Shown here: positions 1-5,189 of the stretch, piece after piece
Layout of the letters: each line of letters opens with the position of its first letter
Position numbering within the stretch: position 1 is the first letter of the stretch
Origin: an uncultured Syntrophomonadaceae bacterium
GTDB taxonomy: Bacteria > Bacillota > Syntrophomonadia > Syntrophomonadales > Syntrophomonadaceae
DNA: 5,215 bases
Direction: 5' to 3'
NCBI GenBank assembly: GCA_944391275.1
Contig: CALXSZ010000013.1
Location: forward strand, 1 to 5,215
The notes under the pieces: generated by a model
Databases searched by the model: none
Told to the model about the DNA's origin: nothing
What the model saw: only the letters and a program-made list of their open reading frames with translations
Translations under genes and position numbers: made by a program

Positions 1-2
1 AT

Positions 3-107
3 GCGTTCGATCCTATAAAACGTCTCCATGTCCATCTGGCTAAACAGCCGCGCGTCTGGACGTTCCTTTTAATTCCGGGAAACATCCCTTCTTTGAAAGA
101 ATACTAG
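3..107 (+). CDS. C-terminal end of an unrecognised protein (5' partial)
   Basis: Reading in frame from position 3 gives 34 sense codons and a TAG stop at 105-107. The peptide begins AFDPIKRLHVHL and ends GNIPSLKEY. Its mix of hydrophobic, basic and proline residues looks like ordinary protein, and the other two forward frames stop within the first 45 bases. A terminator-like hairpin with seven Ts follows just after the stop, which fits the 3' end of a gene entering from the left. I do not recognise the family, and the start lies outside the window. The fragment is short enough that chance cannot be excluded. Confidence 0.45.
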   Translation, partial: AFDPIKRLHVHLAKQPRVWTFLLIPGNIPSLKEY

Positions 108-110
108 ATC

Positions 111-136
111 GCTTAGGGCGATAAGCCCGTTTTTTT
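111..136 (+). terminator. weak rho-independent terminator of the upstream gene
   Basis: Two alternative short stems precede a run of seven Ts at 130-136: GGGC (116-119) with GCCC (125-128), or GCTTA (111-115) with TAAGC (122-126). Either stem is only 4-5 bp, so this would be a weak terminator. Its place directly after the TAG at 105-107 and well before the next promoter supports the call. Confidence 0.4.
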
Positions 137-190
137 GAAACGTTTGCAACGATCTAAAGCATAAATCTTCTTAAAAAATACATTTTGCTA

Positions 191-222
191 TTGACGAAGA
201 GTATAATACTATTCGGTATATG
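191..222 (+). promoter_or_regulatory. promoter with MerR-type operator dyad upstream of the aldo/keto reductase
   Basis: TTGACG at 191-196 is a good -35 box. The spacer holds a dyad at 195-215 with arms CGAAGAGTAT and ATACTATTCG around a single A; only one base pair is mismatched. A -10-like GTATAT (216-221) or TATATG (217-222) follows, giving an over-long spacer of 19-20 bp. A long spacer filled by a dyad is the hallmark of promoters activated by MerR-family regulators, which untwist the DNA. A perfect TATAAT at 202-207 lies inside the dyad but has no convincing -35 box at 16-18 bp, so a constitutive promoter there is a weaker alternative. No MerR gene is visible in the window. Confidence 0.55.
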
Positions 223-270
223 CTATTCTTATAAGGCAAAAATGTCAATCTTATGAAGGAGGAATACTAG

Positions 271-1419
271 ATGGCATTAATGAGTAATCTTGGTTTTGGA
301 ATGATGCGTCTGCCGGTCAAGGGCGGCAACCCAATCGATTTTGATTATGAAGAACTGTTTCAGATGGTAGACACATTTTTGGCAGCAGGTTATACCTATT
401 TTGATACCAGTTATGTCTACCACGAAGGCAAAAGCGAGGAGGCCACGCGGAAAGCTGTTGTGGAGCGACATCCCCGCAGTAGTTTTACGATTGCAACAAA
501 GTTCCCCACATTTAATTTGAAGACGGAAGAGGAAATCGAACCTATTTTCTCCAGTCAGTTGGAGCGGCTCGGAGTCGATTATATCGACTACTATCTCCTG
601 CACAATCTCCAGACCGTCTACTACGACGGAATCGACGGATCCGGCGGAGTAGTAAAGACCTGCCATCTTTTTGAACACGCGGTAAGATGGAAAGCAGAGG
701 GAAAGATTCGTCATTTGGGCATTTCCTATCATTCTTCCGCCGCGCTGCTGGATCGGATTTTGACGGAACATCCGGAGGTGGAGTTTGTCCAGATCGCCTT
801 GAACTACATCGACTGGGAAAGCGAATTCGTCCAGGCAAAAGAATGCTACGAAGTCATCCGTAAGCACGGCAAGCAGGTAGTCATCATGGAACCAGTGAAG
901 GGCGGCGGATTGGCAAAGGTTCCGGAGAGTGTAGCCCATGCCCTAAAGGAAATGAACCCAGACGTCTCCATTGTATCCTGGGCCGTACGGTTTGCCGGGA
1001 GCCTGGAGGGCGCAATCTGCATATTGTCCGGCATGTCCACTTTAGAGCAGGTTCAGGAAAATATTCAGACGGTCAAGACGCTCTCCCCGCTTTCCGAAGA
1101 AGAAAAAATGAAGCTGCACGAGATCGTAAAACTCTATAAAGACGCTGGTCCCATTGGTTCCGATCTGAGTCGCTATGCGAGTTTAACACTCCACGGCGCG
1201 CCCGTTACTGGCATTTTAGAAGCGTATAATATGTGCCAGCTCCAACCGGACCCTGGGTTTTCGGATGATAACAACTATTTGAAAAATGTGATCGCGGAAA
1301 ACGTCCATCTTGATTGCTTCGGCGAGCTGCCGGAGGAGAAGGTTCTTCTTTCAGACGGCACGGATGTGACGGAAGAAGTGTTGAAAGCGGAGCGATGGCT
1401 GATTCAGCACAGTTTCTAA
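271..1419 (+). CDS. aldo/keto reductase family oxidoreductase (without Fe-S cluster cysteines)
   Basis: Cytosolic NAD(P)H-dependent carbonyl oxidoreductase of the aldo/keto reductase family, 382 residues; the substrate is unknown. An (alpha/beta)8 barrel is expected over residues 6-270, starting LGFGMMRLP. The catalytic tetrad is complete: D45 (FDTS), Y50, K77 (IATKFP) and H111 (YYLLHNL). EPVKGGGLA at 207-215 and ILSGMS at 251-256 are typical late-barrel motifs. An AAGGAGG site at 256-262, 8 bases before ATG, supports this start over the in-frame ATG at 283. The ~110-residue C-terminal extension matches the length of the clostridial branch (COG1453-like) that normally carries two ferredoxin-type cysteine clusters. 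Only C322 and C349 remain here, so electron transfer through Fe-S centres seems lost. The gene stands alone behind a putative MerR-type promoter, suggesting induction by a small molecule or stress. Confidence 0.9.
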   Translation: MALMSNLGFGMMRLPVKGGNPIDFDYEELFQMVDTFLAAGYTYFDTSYVYHEGKSEEATRKAVVERHPRSSFTIATKFPTFNLKTEEEIEPIFSSQLERLGVDYIDYYLLHNLQTVYYDGIDGSGGVVKTCHLFEHAVRWKAEGKIRHLGISYHSSAALLDRILTEHPEVEFVQIALNYIDWESEFVQAKECYEVIRKHGKQVVIMEPVKGGGLAKVPESVAHALKEMNPDVSIVSWAVRFAGSLEGAICILSGMSTLEQVQENIQTVKTLSPLSEEEKMKLHEIVKLYKDAGPIGSDLSRYASLTLHGAPVTGILEAYNMCQLQPDPGFSDDNNYLKNVIAENVHLDCFGELPEEKVLLSDGTDVTEEVLKAERWLIQHSF

Positions 1420-1452
1420 ATAAGGAAGATAAGACGGACGAACATTCTTTTC

Positions 1453-1651
1453 ATGAACGAAAGTCCCCACGATAAAGACTGTACTCATCCGGGCCGCTCT
1501 GCGCGAAGTGTCAAAGGCGCTGGAGACAGAAAGATTTAAAACGCGGATTATTGGCATTGAAAAAGAGAGCCCCCCATATCATCCGGAAGGAATGCCCTGC
1601 GTACTTGTAACAGCCACAACCAAACAGGAAAAGTTGCTTGGCAATGAATAA
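1453..1651 (+). pseudogene. remnant of an unrecognised gene (frameshifted 5' end)
   Basis: From 1457 to the TAA at 1649-1651 one frame stays open and reads like real protein, including VLIRAALREVSKALETERF, then RIIGIEKESPPYHPEGMP, then CVLVTATTKQEKLLGNE. It has no credible start: an in-frame TGA lies at 1454-1456. An ATG at 1453 in another frame gives MNESPHDK, and a single-base deletion near 1477 would join this to TVLIRAALREV, making a continuous ORF of about 65 codons. No good ribosome site precedes it. The stop overlaps by 8 bases the start of the broken aldo/keto reductase that follows, suggesting the two were once translationally coupled. I do not recognise the family. It could instead be a live short gene starting at the GTG at 1508. 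Confidence 0.5.
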
Positions 1652-1732
1652 CAGTTTAGTTTTGGAATTATGCGTCTTCCAGAAAAAAGACGGCAACCCG
1701 ACCGAACAATCTTCAGGCGGTTTTGTATGACA
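1644..1732 (+). pseudogene. N-terminal remnant of a second aldo/keto reductase
   Basis: Translating across frames from the ATG at 1644 gives MNNSL, then FGIMRLPEK, then DGNPTEQ. This matches the start of the intact reductase upstream (MSNLGFGMMRLPVKGGNP from position 283). Two compensating changes break it: one G is missing near 1659 (TTAGTTTTGG where TTAGGTTTTGG is expected), and one extra A lies in the A-run at 1684-1689. The restored frame then meets a TGA at 1730-1732, and no reductase motif is recognisable beyond about 1700, so the barrel and the catalytic residues are gone. The nucleotide match is also visible (TTTTGGAAT, ATGCGTCT, GGCAACCC). The bases differ enough that this is probably an old paralogue or decayed neighbour, not a recent duplication. 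Confidence 0.7.
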
Positions 1733-1787
1733 AAATCAACAGCAGAGGCATACGACGCCAGAAAATTCACATCTGCAATAACTTCGT

Positions 1788-1808
1788 GGGATTTATCCCC
1801 GTGGGGAT
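1788..1808. repeat. palindrome cluster GGGAT / ATCCC / GGGAT
   Basis: ATCCC at 1795-1799 can pair with GGGAT at 1788-1792 (centre TT) or with GGGAT at 1804-1808; the second arm extends to ATCCCC-GT-GGGGAT at 1795-1808. The two pairings exclude each other. The cluster lies just beyond the T-tract of the hpt terminator. It may be a second stop signal, a protein-binding site, or chance. Confidence 0.4.
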
Positions 1809-1811
1809 GCT

Positions 1812-1853
1812 AAAAAAGCAGGAGCGGCGTGTTTTTCGTCACGTCGCTCCCGC
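1812..1853 (-). terminator. rho-independent terminator of hpt
   Basis: On the minus strand, GGAGCGACGTG (1850-1840) pairs with CACGCCGCTCC (1831-1821) around an 8-base loop, with one A-C mismatch. Outer pairs at 1853/1818 and 1852/1819 extend the stem. Six Ts follow on the minus strand (1817-1812). It begins about 20 bases after the hpt stop. Read on the plus strand the mismatch becomes a G-U pair, but there is no T-run on that side, so it acts mainly for hpt. Confidence 0.88.
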
Positions 1854-1873
1854 AAAGATACATCTTACTTTTT

Positions 1874-2437
1874 TTACGAGTTTCTCCCATTCTTTGGAAA
1901 CTTTTCTATCGTCTCCGGACATATTCTGCAAATAGCAGGATAATTGCGGTACTTTTCCGCATAATCCAAACCATACCCTACGACAAACTCATCTGGAACT
2001 TGAAATCCTACGTAATCGCACTGAATCGCTGTTTCACGCCGGGCCGGCTTATCCAGCAAACAACAAATTTTTATGCTGCTCGGATCGCGCTGCTGCATCA
2101 CATTGACGACATATTTTAACGTATTCCCGGTATCCAAAATATCCTCTACCAGCAATAGATGTTTTCCTTCAATAGGATGTTTCAAGTCTTTCATGATACG
2201 GACCTGCCCGGATGATACAGCCGTCGTTCCATAACTGGATACCTCCAGAAAATCTACGTTGACATTGCGATGAATGGAACGGACCAAATCGGCCATAAAA
2301 ATAAAAGCGCCTTTTAAAATTCCGACAACAACCAGTTCGCCGTCTGGATAGTCCTGGGTAATTTGTCTACCTAAAACCTCTACGCGTTTTCGGATCTCGT
2401 CTTCCGTAATTAAAACTTCCACCTCGTCAAAATCCAA
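1874..2437 (-). CDS. hpt: hypoxanthine phosphoribosyltransferase, probable TTG start
   Basis: Purine-salvage enzyme converting hypoxanthine (and usually guanine) plus PRPP to IMP or GMP in the cytosol. With a TTG start at 2437 it has 187 residues, close to the ~180 usual for Bacillota. Visible motifs are LKGAF (41-45), the SSYG flexible catalytic loop (67-70), the PRPP-binding VEDILDTG (97-104), LLDKPARR (127-134) and VGFQVPDEFVVGYGLDY (143-159) with the purine-pocket residues. Start choice: AAAGGAG at 2453-2447 directly abuts the ATG at 2446, leaving no spacer, but stands 9 bases before the TTG. The ATG at 2470 has no ribosome site. The TTG start also gives an N-terminus (DFDEVEVLITEDEI) like that of B. 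subtilis Hpt. The usual Bacillota neighbours tilS and ftsH are absent here; a strong terminator follows. Confidence 0.95.
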   Translation of the reverse strand: MDFDEVEVLITEDEIRKRVEVLGRQITQDYPDGELVVVGILKGAFIFMADLVRSIHRNVNVDFLEVSSYGTTAVSSGQVRIMKDLKHPIEGKHLLLVEDILDTGNTLKYVVNVMQQRDPSSIKICCLLDKPARRETAIQCDYVGFQVPDEFVVGYGLDYAEKYRNYPAICRICPETIEKFPKNGRNS

Positions 2438-2446
2438 ATTTCTCAT

Positions 2447-2453
2447 CTCCTTT
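2447..2453 (-). promoter_or_regulatory. ribosome binding site that decides the hpt start
   Basis: AAAGGAG on the minus strand ends at 2447, immediately before the ATG at 2446-2444 and 9 bases before the TTG at 2437-2435. The spacing favours TTG as the true start. Confidence 0.6.
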
Positions 2454-2490
2454 CTCCATGCTGCCCACATTTTTCATTCTTATTGGTTGA

Positions 2491-2499
2491 AGTATAGCA
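2491..2499 (-). promoter_or_regulatory. extended -10 promoter of hpt
   Basis: The minus strand reads TG-C-TATACT (2499-2491), an extended -10 element. The best -35 candidate at 17-bp spacing is TTCTGA (2519-2514), which matches the consensus at three positions. Transcription would start near 2484, leaving a leader of about 47 bases before the TTG start. Confidence 0.55.
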
Positions 2500-2537
2500 C
2501 GGTTGGAACAAAATCAGAAGATTTTCCTTGCATTTTG

Positions 2538-2546
2538 TGATACAAT
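2538..2546 (+). promoter_or_regulatory. extended -10 promoter of the Smr-domain gene
   Basis: TG-A-TACAAT at 2538-2546 is an extended -10 element. No good -35 box is seen at 16-18 bp, as is common for extended -10 promoters. A start near 2553 would give a leader of about 20 bases. It is back-to-back with the hpt promoter, only ~40 bp away. Confidence 0.5.
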
Positions 2547-2571
2547 AAACAAAAATTTGAGGATGAAAACC

Positions 2572-2982
2572 ATGAAAATAGAAAACGTCGAATTACATGG
2601 CTTAAACGTAGAACGGGCTTTCGAAAAAGTAGAAAAAAATCTGACCTGGTGCCTCGCGCACGGGGTAGACGTGATTGTTTTCAATCATGGACAAGGTCAT
2701 CACAGCAGCAACGGCCTATCGGTTATCAAACAAGAATTGCGTCGGCAATTAAAAGACCATCCGCTCGTAAAAGAATACGGTTACCGCGTTTTATATGGTG
2801 AAATGGATCTGCCATTAACGTTAACGTATAACGCCGGACAAACACTGGTCGCGGCACCCGGATGCGCGGATCAGTTTATTGGCGGAAGGGTTCAGCAAGA
2901 AAAAAACCAACTGATTTTCTCGGAAGATGGAAAAAAATTACGAAAACAAGCGAAACGGAATCGCGCGCAAAAACGTCGTTGA
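2572..2982 (+). CDS. small Smr-domain-like protein
   Basis: A 136-residue protein with the signatures of the Smr (MutS2 C-terminal) domain: ELHGLNVERA at 7-16 (the LDLHG strand-helix) and NHGQG at 38-42 (the HGxG loop, usually HGKGTG), then a helix SVIKQELRRQL. Smr domains bind nucleic acid, and several nick DNA or cleave RNA; activity here is unproven. After the HGQG loop the family usually ends in a GGxGVT strand. This protein has YGEMDLPLTLTYNAG and a strongly basic tail (KKLRKQAKRNRAQKRR), which would suit nucleic-acid or ribosome contact. Start: GAGG at 2559-2562 lies 9 bases before ATG 2572, while the ATG at 2563 abuts it. The gene is divergent from hpt. Its reading frame continues open beyond the stop into the heptad repeats. 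Confidence 0.75.
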   Translation: MKIENVELHGLNVERAFEKVEKNLTWCLAHGVDVIVFNHGQGHHSSNGLSVIKQELRRQLKDHPLVKEYGYRVLYGEMDLPLTLTYNAGQTLVAAPGCADQFIGGRVQQEKNQLIFSEDGKKLRKQAKRNRAQKRR

Positions 2983-2997
2983 TGTTTAAAAAATTTA

Positions 2998-3039
2998 GAG
3001 AACCGCTTCAATGAAGTAGAAAACCGCTTCAATCAAGTG
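2998..3039 (+). repeat. two tandem 21-bp repeats reading as coiled-coil heptads
   Basis: Copies at 2998-3018 and 3019-3039 match at 18 of 21 bases and share the core AACCGCTTCAAT. In the frame of the preceding Smr gene they read ENRFNEV and ENRFNQV, a seven-residue pattern typical of coiled-coil tails. The frame stays open from the Smr stop (TGA at 2980-2982) to a TAA at 3064-3066 but contains no usable start apart from an ATG at 3043. It may be a 3' remnant of a coiled-coil gene or an occasional readthrough tail. Confidence 0.7.
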
Positions 3040-3079
3040 CGGATGGTCCTATTTTTCTTCTTTTAATTCACGAAAGCAA

Positions 3080-3085
3080 TATATT
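3080..3085 (+). promoter_or_regulatory. possible -10 box of the methyltransferase-nuclease operon
   Basis: TATATT lies 61 bases before the methyltransferase start in an A+T-rich spacer. I see no good -35 box at 16-18 bp (CTTCTT at 3057-3062 is poor). It is offered only as the best candidate between 2983 and 3145. Confidence 0.25.
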
Positions 3086-3145
3086 TTGAAGTATCATTTG
3101 CACAAAAAGACGATCGCTAAACACGAAAAAAGGGAAAGTACTGAA

Positions 3146-4108
3146 ATGGCAGGAAACAGCAATTTACATATGTCAAAATCTGGGAAAACAAACGAATTTT
3201 ATACTGAAATTTCCCTGATTGAAAATGAGTTAAAACACTATAAAGGAGTTTTCAAGGATAAAATTGTCTTTTGTAATTGTGACGACCCAGAATACAGTAA
3301 TTTCTGGCGTTATTTTCAGTTAAACTTTTATCACTTAGGTCTAAAGAAACTGATTTCTACCCACTACGACGCGAACCGTCCCAGCTATAAATTAGAAATT
3401 ATCCGAAACGGAGAAACAGAGCGTTCTCTTCATTTGCCCGATTATGTGCAGACTCCCCTGATTCAAAACGGTGACTTTCGAAGCCCGGAATGCGTTGAAA
3501 TTCTCAAGGAATGCGACGTCATCGTGACTAATCCGCCTTTTTCGTTGTTTCGGGAGTATATCGCCCTACTCATGGAACACAAAAAAACGTTTATCATTAT
3601 TGGCAATCAGAACGCCATTACTTATCGGGAAATCCTTCCTCTTATACGAGAAAACAAAATTTGGCTCGGTTATAACAGTGGTCATTTTTGGTTTCGGGTT
3701 CCGGATTTTTATGAAGAAAAAAAGACGGATTTTAAAATAGATGAAAACGGCCAAAAATGGAGACGAATGGGGAATATCTGCTGGTTTACTAACGCCGATA
3801 TTCAGAAACGTCATGAAAATATGACGCTGTTTCGACATTACACTCCCGAAAAATATCCCAAATACGATAATTATGATGCTATTGAAGTGAGCAAAACGGC
3901 AGATATTCCGTGCGACTATTTCGGCGCGATGGGCGTACCGATCACCTTTATGGATAAATACAATCCTGAACAATTCGAATTTTTAGGAATAGATAAGGAA
4001 TTCACCTCAGACAAAGGTCGATTTAAAATCACAGTCAATGGGATATCTAAGACTTTATATGCCAGAATCGTTATCAAAAGAAAGCAGGGGGCGTCCAATG
4101 AAGATTAA
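3146..4108 (+). CDS. EcoRI-family adenine-N6 DNA methyltransferase
   Basis: Transfers a methyl group from S-adenosylmethionine to adenine N6 in DNA. It has 320 residues, close to M.EcoRI (about 326), and its N-terminal half follows that family: KTNEFYTEISLIENELKHYK (14-33), then VFCNCDDPE (41-49) and GLKKLIS. The catalytic motif IV is TNPPFSLF at 128-135. GNICWFTN (209-216) and DKYNPEQFEFLGI (270-282) are further family blocks, the latter common in phage- and plasmid-borne relatives. ATG 3146 follows AGGGA with a 10-base gap; an upstream TTG at 3086 lacks a ribosome site and adds a non-conserved leader. The stop overlaps the next gene by 11 bp, so modification and nuclease are made together. 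Base use is visibly more A+T-rich than in the reductase and hpt, consistent with acquisition. Specificity (GAATTC or other) cannot be read from the sequence. Confidence 0.9.
   Translation: MAGNSNLHMSKSGKTNEFYTEISLIENELKHYKGVFKDKIVFCNCDDPEYSNFWRYFQLNFYHLGLKKLISTHYDANRPSYKLEIIRNGETERSLHLPDYVQTPLIQNGDFRSPECVEILKECDVIVTNPPFSLFREYIALLMEHKKTFIIIGNQNAITYREILPLIRENKIWLGYNSGHFWFRVPDFYEEKKTDFKIDENGQKWRRMGNICWFTNADIQKRHENMTLFRHYTPEKYPKYDNYDAIEVSKTADIPCDYFGAMGVPITFMDKYNPEQFEFLGIDKEFTSDKGRFKITVNGISKTLYARIVIKRKQGASNED
4086..4091 (+). promoter_or_regulatory. strong ribosome binding site within the methyltransferase gene
   Basis: AGGGGG, 6 bases before ATG 4098 and still inside the methyltransferase reading frame. 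It fixes the nuclease start at 4098 instead of the in-frame ATG at 4038. Confidence 0.7.
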
Positions 4109-5189
4109 ACTCAAAGAAATTCCGATATCCGAAGTAACGGATGGTTATGCCGATTATGCCGAAAACGGCGTGGTTGGGTATCATGGAAAACTCAATATTC
4201 GACCTGCTTTTCAGCGCGAATTCATCTATAAAGAAAAACAGCGAAACGCCGTCATTCAAACCGTCCGTAACGGATTTCCTTTAAATGTTATGTATTGGGT
4301 GAAAAATGACGACGATCATTTTGAAATTTTGGACGGTCAACAACGAACCGTTAGCATTTGTCAGTATGTAAACGATGATTTTTCTGTGAATTATCAATTT
4401 TTCCACAACCTGACTCAGGCAGAACAAAAACAGATACTCGACTACAAACTGATGATTTACATTTGCGAGGGGACGGACAAAGAAAAGTTGGACTGGTTCA
4501 AGACCATCATTATTGCAGGCGAACAATTGACCAATCAGGAACTTCGCAATGCCATCTATACAGGGCCATGGTTAACAGACGCCAAAAAATATTTCAGCAA
4601 AACAGGATGTCCGGCCTATCAAATTGCCGATTCTTATCTAAAAGGGTCCGCTATTCGCCAAAATTATTTGGAAACGGCTCTACGATGGCTTACCGCCCGA
4701 GACGGGAAAGAAATCGAGGATTACATGTCCGAGCATCAACACGATACAAATGCAAACGAATTATGGTTATATTTCCACGCCGTTATCAATTGGGTGGAGG
4801 TTCTTTTTCCCAATCCGCGCAAGGAAATGAAAGGACTGGATTGGGGAATTTTTTACAACAAATACGGCACGAAAAATTATGACCCCCAGTTTTTGGAAAG
4901 TCAAATTGTTCCCCTTATGGAAGATGAGGAGGTAACAAAAAATTCCGGGATTTACGAATATCTATTGAGCGGGGATGAGCGGCATTTAAATTTACGCACA
5001 TTTACCGATAAGCAAAAACGCATCGCTTATGAAAGGCAAAAAGGGATCTGTATGCATTGTAAACAGGCATTCGATCTAAAGGAAATGGAAGCGGATCACA
5101 TAAAACCATGGCATTCCGGCGGAAAAACGGTTCAGGAAAACTGTCAAATGCTCTGCAAAGACTGTAATCGCAAAAAATCGGGAAAATAA
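4098..5189 (+). CDS. DUF262-HNH endonuclease paired with the methyltransferase
   Basis: Probable restriction nuclease of 363 residues. The N-terminal DUF262 (GmrS-like, ParB/sulfiredoxin-type) domain shows RPAFQREFIY (35-44), GFPLNVMYW (59-67) and EILDGQQRT (76-84); the QR and DGQQR elements form the nucleotide-binding and sensing site in this family. LTNQELRNAIY (144-154) is a further family block. The C-terminus is a complete HNH domain with zinc-binding C318-x2-C321 and C353-x2-C356, metal and catalytic D333-H334 in ADHIKPW, and N348 and N357. It uses a classical HNH fold, not the DUF1524 domain of GmrSD, BrxU and SspE, and is much shorter than those. Start: AGGGGG at 4086-4091, 6 bases before ATG. 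It overlaps the methyltransferase by 11 bp, implying translational coupling and a shared function. Its exact DNA target and NTP use are unknown. Confidence 0.88.
   Translation: MKIKLKEIPISEVTDGYADYAENGVVGYHGKLNIRPAFQREFIYKEKQRNAVIQTVRNGFPLNVMYWVKNDDDHFEILDGQQRTVSICQYVNDDFSVNYQFFHNLTQAEQKQILDYKLMIYICEGTDKEKLDWFKTIIIAGEQLTNQELRNAIYTGPWLTDAKKYFSKTGCPAYQIADSYLKGSAIRQNYLETALRWLTARDGKEIEDYMSEHQHDTNANELWLYFHAVINWVEVLFPNPRKEMKGLDWGIFYNKYGTKNYDPQFLESQIVPLMEDEEVTKNSGIYEYLLSGDERHLNLRTFTDKQKRIAYERQKGICMHCKQAFDLKEMEADHIKPWHSGGKTVQENCQMLCKDCNRKKSGK

Noticed and set aside
202..207. TATAAT as the main -10 of the reductase promoter
   Set aside because: It is a perfect hexamer, but positions 16-18 bp upstream hold no -35 match, TTGACG is only 5 bp away, and it forms the middle of the dyad; it is kept as an alternative only.
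277..939. Long minus-strand ORF of 220 codons inside the reductase gene
   Set aside because: It is antisense to a clearly conserved enzyme, has no recognisable domain and no ribosome site; it mirrors the codon bias of the real gene.
1420..1873. Insertion sequence or transposon remnant in the decayed region
   Set aside because: I found no terminal inverted repeats, target duplications or transposase motifs; the recognisable remnants are of ordinary genes.
1723..2119. Forward ORFs of 70 and 96 codons running into hpt
   Set aside because: They cross the hpt terminator hairpin and lie antisense to conserved hpt sequence; their composition is not protein-like.
2998..3039. CRISPR-like repeat
   Set aside because: There are only two contiguous 21-bp units with no spacer between them, and the period matches coding heptads.
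3566..3973. Minus-strand ORF of 135 codons inside the methyltransferase
   Set aside because: It is antisense to conserved methylase blocks including the NPPF-proximal region; it has no start signal of its own.
4463..4882. Forward ORF of 139 codons inside the nuclease gene
   Set aside because: It is an out-of-frame shadow of the conserved DUF262-HNH gene, rich in arginine and without a family match.
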